A program made the position numbers and the translations under genes. A stretch of 64,000 nt of DNA from Hsuehochloa calcarea. Taxonomy: Eukaryota > Streptophyta > Magnoliopsida > Poales > Poaceae. Below the pieces are notes generated by a model. That model saw only the letters and a program-made list of their open reading frames with translations, did not search any database and was not told the DNA's origin. Of this stretch, positions 10,871 through 21,434 are shown one piece after another (the first letter of the stretch is position 1; the number at the start of each line of letters is the position of its first letter). The stretch is taken from assembly GCA_036346395.1 (NCBI GenBank), contig CM070611.1, positions 20,966,473 to 21,030,472 of the forward strand, in the 5' to 3' direction.

Positions 10871-11011
10871 CATCATCCAATATTTTCTACTCCTTTGCTT
10901 GGGTTTATATGGTAAGACAGGCAAGAAACTCTCTTTGCGCACCATGCCCTCATAGTCCTTCCGGCCATCGTTTGCATCTCCACTCCAGCTTGCATCCATG
11001 AGACAAACAGC
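10871..11011 (-). CDS. Candidate internal exon of unrecognised host gene
   Basis: A 141-nt open stretch (47 codons, phase 0 at both ends) is bounded by AAAAG upstream and ATG/GTAACC downstream on the minus strand. Its translation starts AVCLMDASWSGDANDGRK and includes ESFLPVLPYKPKQ. The composition looks like real protein rather than retroelement, and the phase matches the donor of the exon at 12504-12914. The acceptor lacks a strong polypyrimidine tract, and I do not recognise the family. It may equally belong to another broken gene. Confidence 0.3.
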
Positions 11012-11147
11012 CTTTTAAAAGCAAATATCCATTGCGGTGGTCTAGTTATTCTATAATGTGATGCTATTGCATTGCTACTTCATATGGTGCAATCTATTTC
11101 GTAATTAATATTTTTATGATAAGACTTTTAGCCAAGGCTAGGTGTCA

Positions 11148-12031
11148 TGAACCTTAGTTCATAATGGGATAAACATCCGTCGCAGGGAGGTCGGACGGCG
11201 ACGACTTGAGGTAGAACAGCGCTAGACGAAGAAGGCACCGGTTGGGGGAGAGATGGATCTAGAATAACCGGCCTGAGGGAGAGACCAGAACTAAACTTAG
11301 GGACTTGGGAAATACTTCTTCATTGTTGATTGCTTACTTAAAGAAGATACAATGTCATCTCTTTTATAAGGATAACTTGAATACCCCTAAGAAAGAATCT
11401 CTAAATTATAGAAACAAATTAACTGAAGATAAGCTTCCAAACTAACCAAATCAATTTAATCACTTACAAAGGAAACTATCGTGAACAGTAAACACATGAA
11501 CAGTACCACACCCATGACATTACGCCCCTCTCGGTGAAACAGCATGTCCTCGAGCTGCAACATAGGGCGATAAACTCCTCCGATGGGGTGGGCTAAATCA
11601 GTTGGAGCATCATCTTCAACGTCATCTTCAACTCCATCAGGTTGACTAGTAGGGATTGCTTGGCAATAGAAACTATGGTGTCGGCTCTGATACCAAGTTA
11701 TTATGAACCTTAGTTCATAATAGGGTAAACATCCGTCGGAAGGAGATCGGACGGCGACAACTTGAGGTAGAACAACGCTAGACAAAGAGGACACTAGTTG
11801 GGGGAGAGATGGATCTAGAATAGTCGGTCTAAGGAGAAACCAGAACTAGACTTCGGAACTTAGGAAATACTTCTTCATTGTTGATTGTTTGTTTAAAGAA
11901 GATACAATATCATCTCTTTTATAGGAATAACTTGACTTGACCCCTAAGAAAAAATCTCTAAATTATAGAAACTAACAAACTAACTGAACATAAACTTGAA
12001 CAGTAACATGCACATGTGAACAGTAACCACA
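11148..12031 (-). mobile_element. Internally deleted gypsy chromovirus (two LTRs, no pol)
   Basis: Two LTR copies starting TGAACCTTAGTTCATAA lie at 11148-11519 and 11704-about 12031. Between them are only 184 bp. These hold a primer-binding site (TTGGTATCAGAGCC on the minus strand, 11683-11696) and a polypurine tract (GAGAGGGGCGTAA, 11520-11532). They also retain the last codons of a chromovirus polyprotein (LQLEDMLFHREGRNVMGV), comparable to QLENELFVEGGRDVMWG in the larger element to the left. The whole gag-pol has been lost. The right LTR ends raggedly after CACACCC, and I found no target duplication. Confidence 0.8.
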
Positions 12032-12503
12032 CCCCTTTCTTGCTCGTCCATGAACCGGATTGCTAGTTTAAGATGCAAGGAAACAATTTGCATACCACGT
12101 AATTTTCCAGCTAGCCTGAAAGAGTGTGATTTTGCAGTGCCACCATTCCCAAATCAAGAACTAATAATGCAAGAATACAGAACATTGTCGAATCACCAAA
12201 ATCTATTCCAGGCTAACGTCATTGATCGGTTACTGAACCAAAGGCACCAATCAGGTTATCTAGAGACTAGATTTACCGTTGCACTTGACTATTCCCTATC
12301 TAACGTCAAACTAGTTTTTCCCCCGAACACCTAACGTCAACAAGCAAATCACCAACAAGCCTCCGATTCCTAGTTAGCTCTTCGATTCCTAACAATGCCC
12401 TCTCAATATGTAACAATAACCCTCACAAATCCACATAAATTCACTACACACGATCAGAAATCCACGAAATTTGCATCAAAACGGAATCGGGGAGCGCCCT
12501 GAC
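12032..12503. other. Probable first intron of the minus-strand host gene
   Basis: AT-rich sequence directly downstream of the exon-1 donor site. No repeat or domain is recognised. A plus-strand frame at 12050-12334 has no family features and is treated as chance. Confidence 0.4.
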
Positions 12504-12914
12504 CTGCGCGTAGAGCTGGGGATCAAACCCGAAGTGCTTCCCCACCTCCTTCCCAGTTTCCGCCCCCGGCCCCGCTGGGGCAGCATGCGCCGCCGATGCA
12601 GCGGGAGCCTGAGACGCCTCGCCGGCGCTGAAGTAGTACCCCGCCAGGCCCGCACCACTCCCTCCCCCAACCCCCGCTTGGGGAGCACAGTACCGGTACG
12701 TGGCGTAATGGTCGTACGGCGCGCCGCCGGCGGCGGCCGTGGCGGCAGGGTTGTGGTAGGAGTAGGAGGACGAGGCGGCGGCGGAGGGATCGATGGTGGG
12801 GGCGGGTTGGTGGTACGCAGCGTAGGGGTAAGGATAAGCGTAGGGGTGGGGGTGGTGGGGGTCGGCGGTCGGCGCCGCCGCCGCGGCGTGAGGGGCGGCT
12901 GCGGCGTAGTCCAT
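12504..12914 (-). CDS. Exon 1 of a host gene, Ala/Tyr/Pro-rich N-terminus
   Basis: The frame starts at an ATG (MDYAAAAPH) and runs 137 codons to a clean donor site, CGCAG/GTCAGG, at 12504/12503. Beyond it the frame continues only about 20 codons, as intron read-through. The N-terminus is low in complexity (poly-Ala, His-Pro, Tyr-Pro repeats, then Gly-rich), and the segment nearest the donor (GKHFGFDPQLYAQ) looks structured. High GC3 and a sharp GC peak are typical of grass first exons. Similar N-termini occur in plant RNA-binding and zinc-finger proteins, but I do not recognise this one. The rest of the gene must lie to the left, where transposons occupy the introns, or it has been lost. No TATA box stands out upstream. 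Confidence 0.6.
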
Positions 12915-13014
12915 GGTGGCGGTGTGGTGCGAGTGCGACCGTGAGATCGCGGGTTCGGGCGCACGAGAGACAGGACAATATCGGCTTCGGCTTGCTTCCT
13001 TTTTTTTCCCTTTC

Positions 13015-13178
13015 TTATTTTTTGATAAGTGTGTTTATTTGTTGTAAATTTCAGTAAAAGGAATTTCGTTCTGTTATGCAAAAGTTTTTTTCGAGTTATT
13101 TTTTGATAAAGTGTTTTTATTTGTTGTAAATTTCAGTAAAAGGAATTTCATTCTGTTATGCAAAAGTTTTTTTTCAGG
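13015..13178. repeat. 81-bp tandem duplication upstream of host exon 1
   Basis: Two copies starting TTATTTTTTGATAA lie at 13015-13095 and 13096-about 13178, with few differences. They sit about 100-260 bp upstream of the ATG at 12914, in the promoter or 5' untranslated region of the minus-strand gene. Confidence 0.8.
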
Positions 13179-13340
13179 TTTTCTCGAAAATATTTTGGCT
13201 TTTGCTATCCATCGAATATGAGACAGATAGTTATGGATTGAAGACTTTCAATTTGAGAAAGCTCACAAATTCAGATAACAAAATACAAATTCATAATTTA
13301 GACAACAAAAGACAAATTAATTTAGGGTTAGGGTTCACTT

Positions 13341-13586
13341 ACCTTCTTCGATGACGGCGAGTGACGGCGGCAGCGGGATCTCTGACGACGGCTGATCGAC
13401 GTTAAGGTTAGGGTTAGGATTCACCGTCGTTAGAGAAGGGTTCACTAAGAGGGAGGGGGAGGTGGCGGCCCGACAATGGGCAGCGGTGGCGACGGGCGGC
13501 AACGGCGCCGTCAGCAGTAGGCTAGGGGTGGTGAGCGGTGGCGATGCGCGACACGACGACGAGCGGAATGGCACAACGATGGGCAA
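13341..13586 (-). other. Exon-like frame with a consensus splice donor
   Basis: An 82-codon GC-rich frame ends at GAAG/GTAAGTGA on the minus strand, a near-perfect plant donor. The protein is Pro/Ser/Ala-rich with no recognised domain. The surroundings contain telomere-like TTAGGGTTAGGGTT (13322-13335). It may be the leader exon of a host gene or the transcribed leader of an LTR. I cannot tell which. Confidence 0.25.
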
Positions 13587-13782
13587 GACGAGTTAGGGTG
13601 GACCGGGTGGGAAGGCGGGGATGAAGAATATGGCAGGGTGGGGAGATGGGGTGGGGAAGATAACAGCGCACAGACCTAAAGCCCGCTCTGATACCAACTA
13701 TTGTTTTAATTTCAAATTTGGTGTTCTTTTGAGTAGAGCAACAAGTAGAATTTGGGGTCAAATTCCGTTTAGAGGGGTAGAA
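13587..13782. other. Remnant of LTR element internal sequence
   Basis: It contains GCTCTGATACCAAC (13687-13700), the reverse complement of an initiator-Met-type primer-binding site. It ends in a polypurine tract AGAGGGGTAGAA (13771-13782) directly before TGTAAG. Primer-binding-site and polypurine signatures in opposite senses so close together indicate a junction between two elements. Confidence 0.5.
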
Positions 13783-14289
13783 TGTAAGAATTCCGAATCA
13801 CGTTAGAAGGATTAAATGAATTAGAGAGGGAATTAAAGGAAATAAAAAGGGGAATTTCATAAAATTGTGGAAACCTGGGCCTTGGGCCTTCGGTCCCACA
13901 ACTTGGCCCGAGAGGGGAGGTGACCTTAAGGGGGACTAGGGGAGCGACAGCCTAACCCTAGCCTCCATCGCCCCCGCACACCCCTACTGCAGCCCCCACT
14001 CCCTCCATGTGCCATCTGCCCCCTCCCTGCCTTGCCCTTGTGGCTGCCACCTCCCCTGCTGGCCACCTTCCCCCAAGGTGGCACCCTCTGCCCTGTTGCC
14101 TCCCCCTTGCTGCCGCCCCAGAGGAGGAAGTCCAGGGTTTTGGCTAGCAAGAGGAAAGGAGGAGGAAAGAGGAAATGGACAAAGAGGAAGAGGGGAGAAA
14201 GAGGAGGCTTTCGCGGGTTTTCGTGATCGTCTTTGTCAATGATCTAATATCGATCTTACGAATGAATATTTGGGGGTCTCTTAGACTTA

Positions 14290-14710
14290 GGCCCTGTTTG
14301 GTACAACTCTAAATTCTCATTTTTCATATTCTGCTTCTGATTCTCTGGTAATCCACTTCTCTGAGAATCTGGAGCTATCTGTTGAAACCGTTTGGTTGGT
14401 AGGTTGGCTCTAAAAACCATATGAGGGAGGATTAGAGGCACGTAGACCATGTCACCCCTGGGTGTAATACTTCAATTGTATTTATGTAACTCAGTGGTAT
14501 TTATGGGTAAAAACCTTCAACTTCATAGGGTATTTCGTTTCTGAGGGTTGGATTCTCACGAGAATCTGCTGGGAGGCTGCTTCTCGTTGCTAGTTCATTT
14601 TTGAGACAGCTCATCATGAGAATCTAGTGATTTTGAGAATTAGGGTGTTTGGTACAGCTCCACGAGAATCGATTGAGAAGTTGGGAGTGAAAATTGTACC
14701 AAACAGGGTC
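14290..14710. mobile_element. Tourist-like (PIF/Harbinger) MITE
   Basis: The terminal inverted repeats are GGCCCTGTTTGGTACA on the left and its near complement on the right (GTACCAAACAGGGTC). TTA occurs on both sides (14287-14289 and 14711-14713). The 421-bp length, the 3-bp TTA duplication and the GTTTGG-type termini fit a Tourist-class MITE. There are internal subterminal repeats around GAATCT and no coding capacity. Confidence 0.85.
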
Positions 14711-14862
14711 TTAGAACCACGGAGAGAAAGACACAGGGATTTAGACAGGTTCAAACTTTCTTACGAGAATAATAACCCTACTCCTGTATTGATGTATGGA
14801 CTATGCTCTTTACAATCAGGAAGAAAGTTAATGCTTAATGTCTCCTCCCGATCTGCCCCAAT

Positions 14863-16920
14863 TGTAATGCCCTGGAATCAAATCGGTGGAATTGAGAAGA
14901 GGTTGGGGAGGAAAATGCATTTTGAAAGAATAGAAATTTCTTTATTTGAGGGGGTTTTCAGCTATTTCGCGGCAACCTGGGCCTTGGGCCAAAGCCCAAG
15001 AGGCCCAAGAGGGGGGCCGGCCAAGGGGGGGTGTCCTCCCCCTAACCCTAGCCGCCCCACCCTCTCCCCTCCACTTCCTCCCCCTTGGCCGCCACTCCCA
15101 TCACCCCTTCCCAGCGCCTCCTCTGCCCCTTGAGGTCTCCTCTCCCCAATGGCGACCCGGCGATCCCCGGTGTTGTTCCCCAAGAGCCCCTCCGAAGTTG
15201 TCTCTTCCTGCCGGCGTCGTCATCCATTCTTCGTCTTCCCGGTGGCCGGCTCTTGGAGAGGGAAGGGAGGAGAAGGGAGGAAGACCCGTTGTTTGATTCC
15301 ATTAGAGTTGAGAATCCGATTGGATTTGTAGTTTCGTTTTAATTCTGTTAGTAGATTGATTCTGTCCATTACGTTGTACCTCAGTTTTGGGTGTCGTAGA
15401 GGCCGAATTGGACATCTGTGTCTTCTGGAGAATTGTTCCTGGTTTCATTAGCTTTCTTTTGGAACCTGGATCACGAATTTTCACCCAGTAGTTTAAAAGT
15501 TATGACTGTTTTACCATGTACTACTCTGTCTGTCAGAAATTCTGGGTATAGTCGGTTGCACCTAGGTTTTGATCTAGTTAAAGTCAGAACCAGGTCGGCC
15601 ACCCAGCTAGGTTTATGAAGATAATTTCACCATGTTTCCAGGCTGATAAAGATCACTTTATTTGGATCAGTGGTTTAAAAGTTAGAGCCTTTTCTTTAGG
15701 GCATTCAATTCAGGCATCATGCGGTTATAGTTTTTCATTGGATGGTTAGACCTCTGTTTTGGCCGAATTAGAGTTTACCATCAACTAGAGTTTCGTAGCC
15801 AGTTTCGTTAAGAGAAGTTGAGCACTGGTTTCAGGTCTTTTGGGCTTACGGTTATTTATTGGTGAATTTTCTAGTAAAACTGCCAGTTTAGGGGAATTTG
15901 GAATGTTTGGGCTAATGGATCAAATTGAATCTTTTGTTTGGTTGGTTTGATTAAAGATGGTGGGAGAGCACGTGTAGCAATGTCTTACTCATTTGTACTC
16001 ATTTCGATTATTTTATATTGTAGGCGGTGAAGCGGTGAGTGGAGGGGTATCTCAGTTACCTCTCAACCCGTCGCAGCGCGGCAGGCAAGTACTTGTATGC
16101 TAATATTGATACAATATGTGATGTATGTGTACATGGTTACTTGTTTTCATGTGTAGTTGAATGCCATGTGTATTTCTTTCCATTAATGCTTGATGTTCAA
16201 ACTTACCATGAGATCACATCATGTCATGCATGAATTCATAATGACCACGAAAGTGGAGTTCTCGTGTAAGACCCATCAATTCCAGTATGGGCATCATAAA
16301 TCCCATCAATTCCAGAATGGGTACGTGTGTCCACCATTCCAATGTGTGCCACGTTGGACGGCCGTATGAAACGTTCTTCATACGGTAACTTTTAGTGAAC
16401 ACCGACAGGTGCTTCACTCGCTATACCAGTATATGCTGCGATATGTCCACTTCCTTCATTGCATCATTTCATTTCATCTATTCATAAGAATTGTTTCCAA
16501 TAAATGTTCAATCTGTGATAGTGTATATGGTTCATTGGAGGTTGATTGTTACTTTCAAGTACTTGCTGAGTCTTTGGCTCATTCTTGCTTTGTTGTTTTA
16601 TTTTGGTAAATGACAAGGAAGAACGGTTTCTTGGAGGGTAGTTCAACACGATGCACTCACTACCATAATCCAAAACATTTGAGAACTTATTATTGTCTTC
16701 TATTTATGCCTTGTGTTGAATTGTAATAAGCCAACTTGGTCGTATTTACCATATCTCCCTGAAATATTTATCTCCACCCCGTTGATTAAACTTGTTGATG
16801 ATTTCCTGTTCACGTATATCCTTGTGGTATGCCACATCTAGTAATACTTATTATTGTGAATTTTCTAAAGATTAGTGATTGTAGGTGACATCTTGACTTC
16901 CTTATAGTCAGGGTGTTACA
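14863..16920 (+). mobile_element. Solo LTR, 2.06 kb
   Basis: Starts TGTAATGCCCTGGAATC and ends CAGGGTGTTACA, flanked by perfect CCAAT duplications (14858-14862 and 16921-16925). It holds a GC-rich leader (about 14970-15290), spaced AAAAGTTATG-type motifs (15495, 15670), a GTGAACACC/GGTGCTTCAC hairpin followed by GCTATACCAGTAT (16397-16433), and TGAGTCTTTGGCTCA near 16566. No internal region or second LTR is attached, so it is a recombination product. Confidence 0.85.
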
Positions 16921-17221
16921 CCAATGTGCACTGACTTTTGCCTTTATATAACACATGAAGGGGTGGCAATTACTCTAGGCCAATAGGAGCCTCAGTGTTT
17001 GATGTAATGCCCACGTTGATGGAAGTTTTTGTCAGAGAGATGACACCCCACGTCGCATGACAGTTATCATCAGAGACAGGCGTAGTGCATGTAGTTAGCC
17101 TAGAGAATAATAACGTATATTAACTGCTCTGTATTGATCTACACAGCGTATAAGATTCCCTAATCAATTAGGCCCATATATTTGTAGACTTTCCTGACTA
17201 TTGGGTGGTCTCAATTGACCT

Positions 17222-17335
17222 GGTCATAGAAAGGTTTATGACCATAATATGGTCGTAGAAAGGCTTATGACCATGAGGTGGTCGTAGATCATCTTACGAC
17301 CATATAGGGTGGTCGTAGGATGGTTTATTATCGAT
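17222..17335 (-). repeat. Hairpin array, minus-strand copy (4 units)
   Basis: Units starting GGTCATAG or GGTCGTAG occur at 17222, 17251, 17280 and 17311. Each is an inverted repeat of the form GGTCGTAG...TTACGACC. This is the reverse-complement counterpart of the seven-unit array at 53492-53690 in the same LTR family. Confidence 0.85.
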
Positions 17336-19200
17336 TATTTTAAGCTTCTCCCTTATGAACGATAAGGGGCATACTCAAGACTATTAAGACGATATTGCTA
17401 TCGATAATAACAATTACAAATAAATAATTTAATTAACTGAGGATTATTAGATCCTTGTCAATCTTCATGCTCTTCAAGGATAACTTATTATAACCCCTAT
17501 AATTACTATGGATTAGGTTCTGTACCATTCGTAGATCGTTTTGTCCGAGGGAAGGTTAGTTTTCAGCATGCCCTAGTTCATCGAATTTCGACGCCAAACC
17601 TTGCGGGAGAGTTACAGGTATTTAAGCTCGGATTTAGAGTTTCTTACAATTAGCAACGATGTAGAGAATTCGTGAGCTTTCCAAGAAGGTATACAACACT
17701 AGATTTAGAGTAGTGAGCGAAAAGTTACGACATCAGGAAGGTCTGGATAGTAAATGAATGAATTAAATTTTGTTGATAACTTGAATAAGCTAAGGAATTT
17801 TTAGTATATTCCAGAAATGGTATCGTTCATAACTTTGCAAGTTTTAGAATTAAAGATATCAAATTATCAAATGGTCTAATCTGACATATTCTAGGACAGA
17901 CTTCGGGGAAGGAAACGGAGAAGTAAATGGTGGATTCATGAGTTCATCATAACTAGGAAGTTGTAGAAAATTTTATGAGGATTTCAGAAAGTATTTGTTT
18001 GCTTGAATTGTAGTTCATATGAGTAAGTTAGAGCCTTTTTACTACTGGGACAGTGGGTAGCACGTCGGTAGAATTGAGTTAATGGTGTCGTTTTTGCGTA
18101 GACTTGCGAGGGCGGTTAACGTAATGATTTGGTGCTGTGGTAACATGTTTTTGAATGTGTTTTGGAATTGTTTGCTCTAGGAGTGTGGCCTTAGTGCCTT
18201 GCCACCGTCTCGCTATCCGACTCCAAGGGGATAAAGAGGCAAGTGCATGGTAGATAGTAATCGATGGTTTGATCATTGTATTCCTTATCATTCATTACCA
18301 TTATGTTGTATATGTTATTACCTTGTTTAATTACAAGTCTTGTGAATGGTTATGATATTAATTGTGTTGATTAAGTCATGAATAGTAGATAATGGAATAA
18401 TTGATGAACTTAAGTTGAATTGTGCATCATGTGCAACATTGCGTAAAGAGAAGGTGATCGTGGTAATCACATATCTACCTCGTTGGTAGAGACTCTACGA
18501 GAGTGGAGAGGTCCCCGATCCTTTGAGGGTGGAATTGATGTAAGGGTGAAAACTGTCGTGGGTATTCACTCATGCTATACTGGTATAAGTGATGAAATGG
18601 GCATATGGACATGTAGTGTAGATATATCTTGCATTTAATGAAAAGAGAATTTGATATTTGAGTATGAGTATAAAGAGAAGTAAATAGTTGATATTGATGA
18701 TGATATTGTTTATAGTTGATTAATCATTATTCATTGCTTATTATTGTGCTTGTTGAGTCGTGGACTCACTCTTGCTCTATTGTTGTTTTTAGTTGACCAT
18801 TGACGGCATTGCACTTGGGAAGGGATAGCGCACTTGGAACAACTGCATACACAACTATTACTTGAATCATCCGCCATGAGGAAAGTTTATTATAGTGTGA
18901 TGGATTTTCCTTTAGGACATGATAGGAATTGAATAACTCTATATGATCGGTTGGAATTTGCTTATTCGTTCAATAGACTTTATTTAGTTGGTTTTGCTTA
19001 ATTCCTAGATTACTATTCTACTTGGTTATCTAGAGATTAAATACCTATGCTTGCCACATCGTTATGCTTGTTTTATTGTGAGCTGTGGATGGGTTTCGTT
19101 ATTAGACTGCCTGCTGGAATTTATTATAAATTAATGTTAAAATTAATAGTTAGTACAATTTAGTGGCATTTCGGGCTCAGTGTTGGACTAAGGTGTTACA

Positions 19201-19350
19201 ACCTTGTCCCAACACTTAGCCCAGAATGTCACCTAAAATACTCTAGCTACCAATTTAAGCCTCATCTCACAATAAAATCAGCAAGTGTGTATTCAGTAAG
19301 CATCCCGTCAAAGGGGTCACAAGAGATATATTAACTTAAAGTAACTACAC
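19201..19350 (-). repeat. LTR end fragment, opposed to the preceding LTR
   Basis: CCTTGTCCCAACACTTAGCCC at the start mirrors the end of the previous LTR (GGGCTCAGTGTTGGACTAAGG), so two related LTR ends abut in opposite orientation. The fragment is cut by the solo LTR at 19351 and seems to resume at 21435 (to about 21620), where repeated AAGAAACGC motifs follow. Confidence 0.6.
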
Positions 19351-21429
19351 TGTAACACCCCAGCCCAACCTAAGCCTGGAATGCTACCACACTAGCATAA
19401 CTACAAATTAAACAAAGATATTTCTTTCTAATTTTCGGCAGAATCTCATTTGAATTACTAACCATCCTGAAGTCTGCATAGTGAACAATAATAATAAGCA
19501 ATTATCCAAACGCACCGTTTAAAACATAATCATAAGAGTAACATCCATAATACGCTATCCAACTCCAACAGAAGTTATCCAAGACGTAAAGCGTAATGAA
19601 ACAAATCTTAAGCAATTTATTCAAAATCTGAGTTATCGCTCAAATGGTTTATTCAGCGGAAAGTTTGTTTGTGCCAATGTGCGACTAAGCTTAATTCTAC
19701 TCCCTCCCATGCATGCCGTCCACAAACGAAGTACCTAAAAACACAACATCAGCAAGAGTGAGTCCAAGACTCAACAAAGTACAATTAGTAAGACAATAAC
19801 ATATGCAACTGTAACCATCAACATCCATCCACAATTCTCAATAATAGACATGTCACATGCTTATGCGATGCAAACTGTTCAAATGTACTTTTCTTTATCT
19901 CTTTTGTATATACCAGTATTGCGGAGTATGCATCCATCGATGCATACCCATGCATGTGCCTTCTAGCACAGGGACCACAGCCCATACTCCACAAGTATGG
20001 GGACCAAAAGCCCGTCATATTCATGACGGGGATCTCAATCAATGCTTGGTCACCACGTGACCAAGCCTCCAATATGATGGTATGATACACATATGCAGAA
20101 CTTTAAATCATCATACATAAATAAGAATTACTTGTACCTCTAGCAATCATAATCATTGACATTCATAGCATTCTAGCTTTTATGCACAGCACAATATTCT
20201 CATAATGTAACAACATGAACAATCGCTCATAAATAGTCTACCACTAACTGTACTTGCCTTTTTCCCGCTACGAGGCGCGAAGACGCAGGGATGGTGCCTC
20301 TACTCCGGAACTCCGCCTCCTACACAAGAATTGTGCTAACAATAAATACGCTGAGAAAAAAGACTCCGATTACATCCCTCAACCCAAATCCTCGAGACCT
20401 ATGGCTCGAATAGAGGTTGTACCCAATTCCCCCGGTAGTCTAGCATAAAACTTCCCGGGACAGCAGTAACAAAAACATCATAACTTTCACTACGAAACTC
20501 AAAACAGGGTGATCTTGGTCTCTCTGGAACCATGACAAAACCATCTACGAAAACCTAGTTCGGCAAGTCCCCTGATTCGGCCTCCTACTAATTCTTGTGT
20601 TCAGGTAAATTTTCTGTCTCTGCAAGTCTGACAGTCAGGAAACAGCGGTGGTAAAAATTCCATAACTTTTGATTGCCAACTCTACAAATCGTGTTCTTTA
20701 TCAACTTGGAAACCTTACGGAATTCTATACAATATTCATTTTGGGTGGTCTTTCTGATTTTGCCTCTAAATAATTCATAATCGCCAGACAAGACAACTGC
20801 CAATTCTCGTCAGCTCTCCTGGACAGTCGCAGTAAAACTACGATAACTCCTAAACCGTAAGTCCAAATCAGGTGATCTCAGTGTCCAAAGAAATATAAGG
20901 ACGATCCCTACAACTTTATAAGAGATGGACAGATCAGAAAACGCACGCAACCTACCCAAAACCGATGAGCAACGTCGCTGACCCAAACTGATCTATTACT
21001 GACAACATCAAATTGAATCAAATAATCTACCGAACTATCAGGGATCGAGATTATCATTGATGAATAGCTAGAGAACGACGTCTCGTTGCGTTCGGATGCC
21101 CTTCTCCTCTCCTCTTTCTTCCACCCCTTTCTTCCTTCTCCCTTTCTTCCTATTCCTTTCTTCTTCCTCCTTCCTCTCCTTCATTTCTCCTCTTCTCGTC
21201 ATCTTGGTAGAGCAACATGGGGTTGCTACAGTCCTGTGAACAGTGATGATGCACTGTAGCTACAGTGATTTTAGGGTTTTCCCCTCCTTTTATACGTGGA
21301 CGGCCCCTCATGGGCCTCCTGGGCCAAGGCCTGATGTCCAGGTTGCCGAAAAACTGCAGAAAGCCCTTTTTCTTATGTCTATTTTCTCTTTTGAGTGCTT
21401 TCTTTCTTATAATAAATCGGAGTATTACA
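19351..21429 (-). mobile_element. Solo LTR, 2.08 kb
   Basis: Begins TGTAACACCCCAGCCC, ends GGAGTATTACA and is flanked by perfect TACAC duplications (19346-19350 and 21430-21434). By comparison with the LTRs of the element at 39459-47616 it is in minus orientation. It contains GAGTCCAAGACTC near 19760, quasi-repeats of ATAACTCCTAAACCGTAA type near 20650 and 20840, and a GC-rich leader complement with GTGAACAGTG near 21236. Confidence 0.85.
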
Positions 21430-21434
21430 TACAC

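Larger units (their letters stand above)
14240..17460 (-). mobile_element. Tat-type LTR fragment nested in another LTR
   Basis: Read on the minus strand it starts TGACAAGGATCTAATAATCC and ends ATTAGATCA. It matches the LTR at 53374-54204 piece by piece: the hairpin array, the TATATAAAGGC promoter segment, GGAGTAGGGTTATTATTCTC and GAGACCCCCAAATA. It is interrupted by a MITE (14290-14710) and a solo LTR (14863-16920). Removing both leaves about 735 bp, against 831 bp for the intact copy. TTGTCAAT overlaps both junctions (14233-14240 and 17455-17462), though a clean 5-bp duplication outside TG...CA is not evident. Confidence 0.75.
13783..19200 (+). mobile_element. Long LTR split by nested insertions
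   Basis: The LTR begins TGTAAGAATTCCG at 13783 right after a polypurine tract and ends GGTGTTACA at 19200. It is interrupted by a minus-strand Tat-type LTR at 14240-17460. The two outer pieces add up to about 2.2 kb, the length of the related LTRs in this window. Shared modules include the GC-rich leader after ACCTGGGCC (about 13870-14220), TGAGTCGTGGACTCA near 18750 and GCTATACTGGTAT near 18577. The polypurine tract marks it as the 3' LTR of a plus-strand element whose body is missing. Confidence 0.65.

Noticed and set aside
12471..13081. Overlapping Arg- or Pro-rich frames on both strands around the host exon
   Set aside because: They are shadows of the GC-rich exon at 12504-12914. Only that frame has a sensible start and splice donor.
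14946..15342. GC-rich frames in the solo LTR that mimic an exon
   Set aside because: The same GC-rich block recurs in related LTRs at 13870-14220, 26405-26760 and, reversed, 41340-41500 and 47330-47510, so it is LTR sequence.
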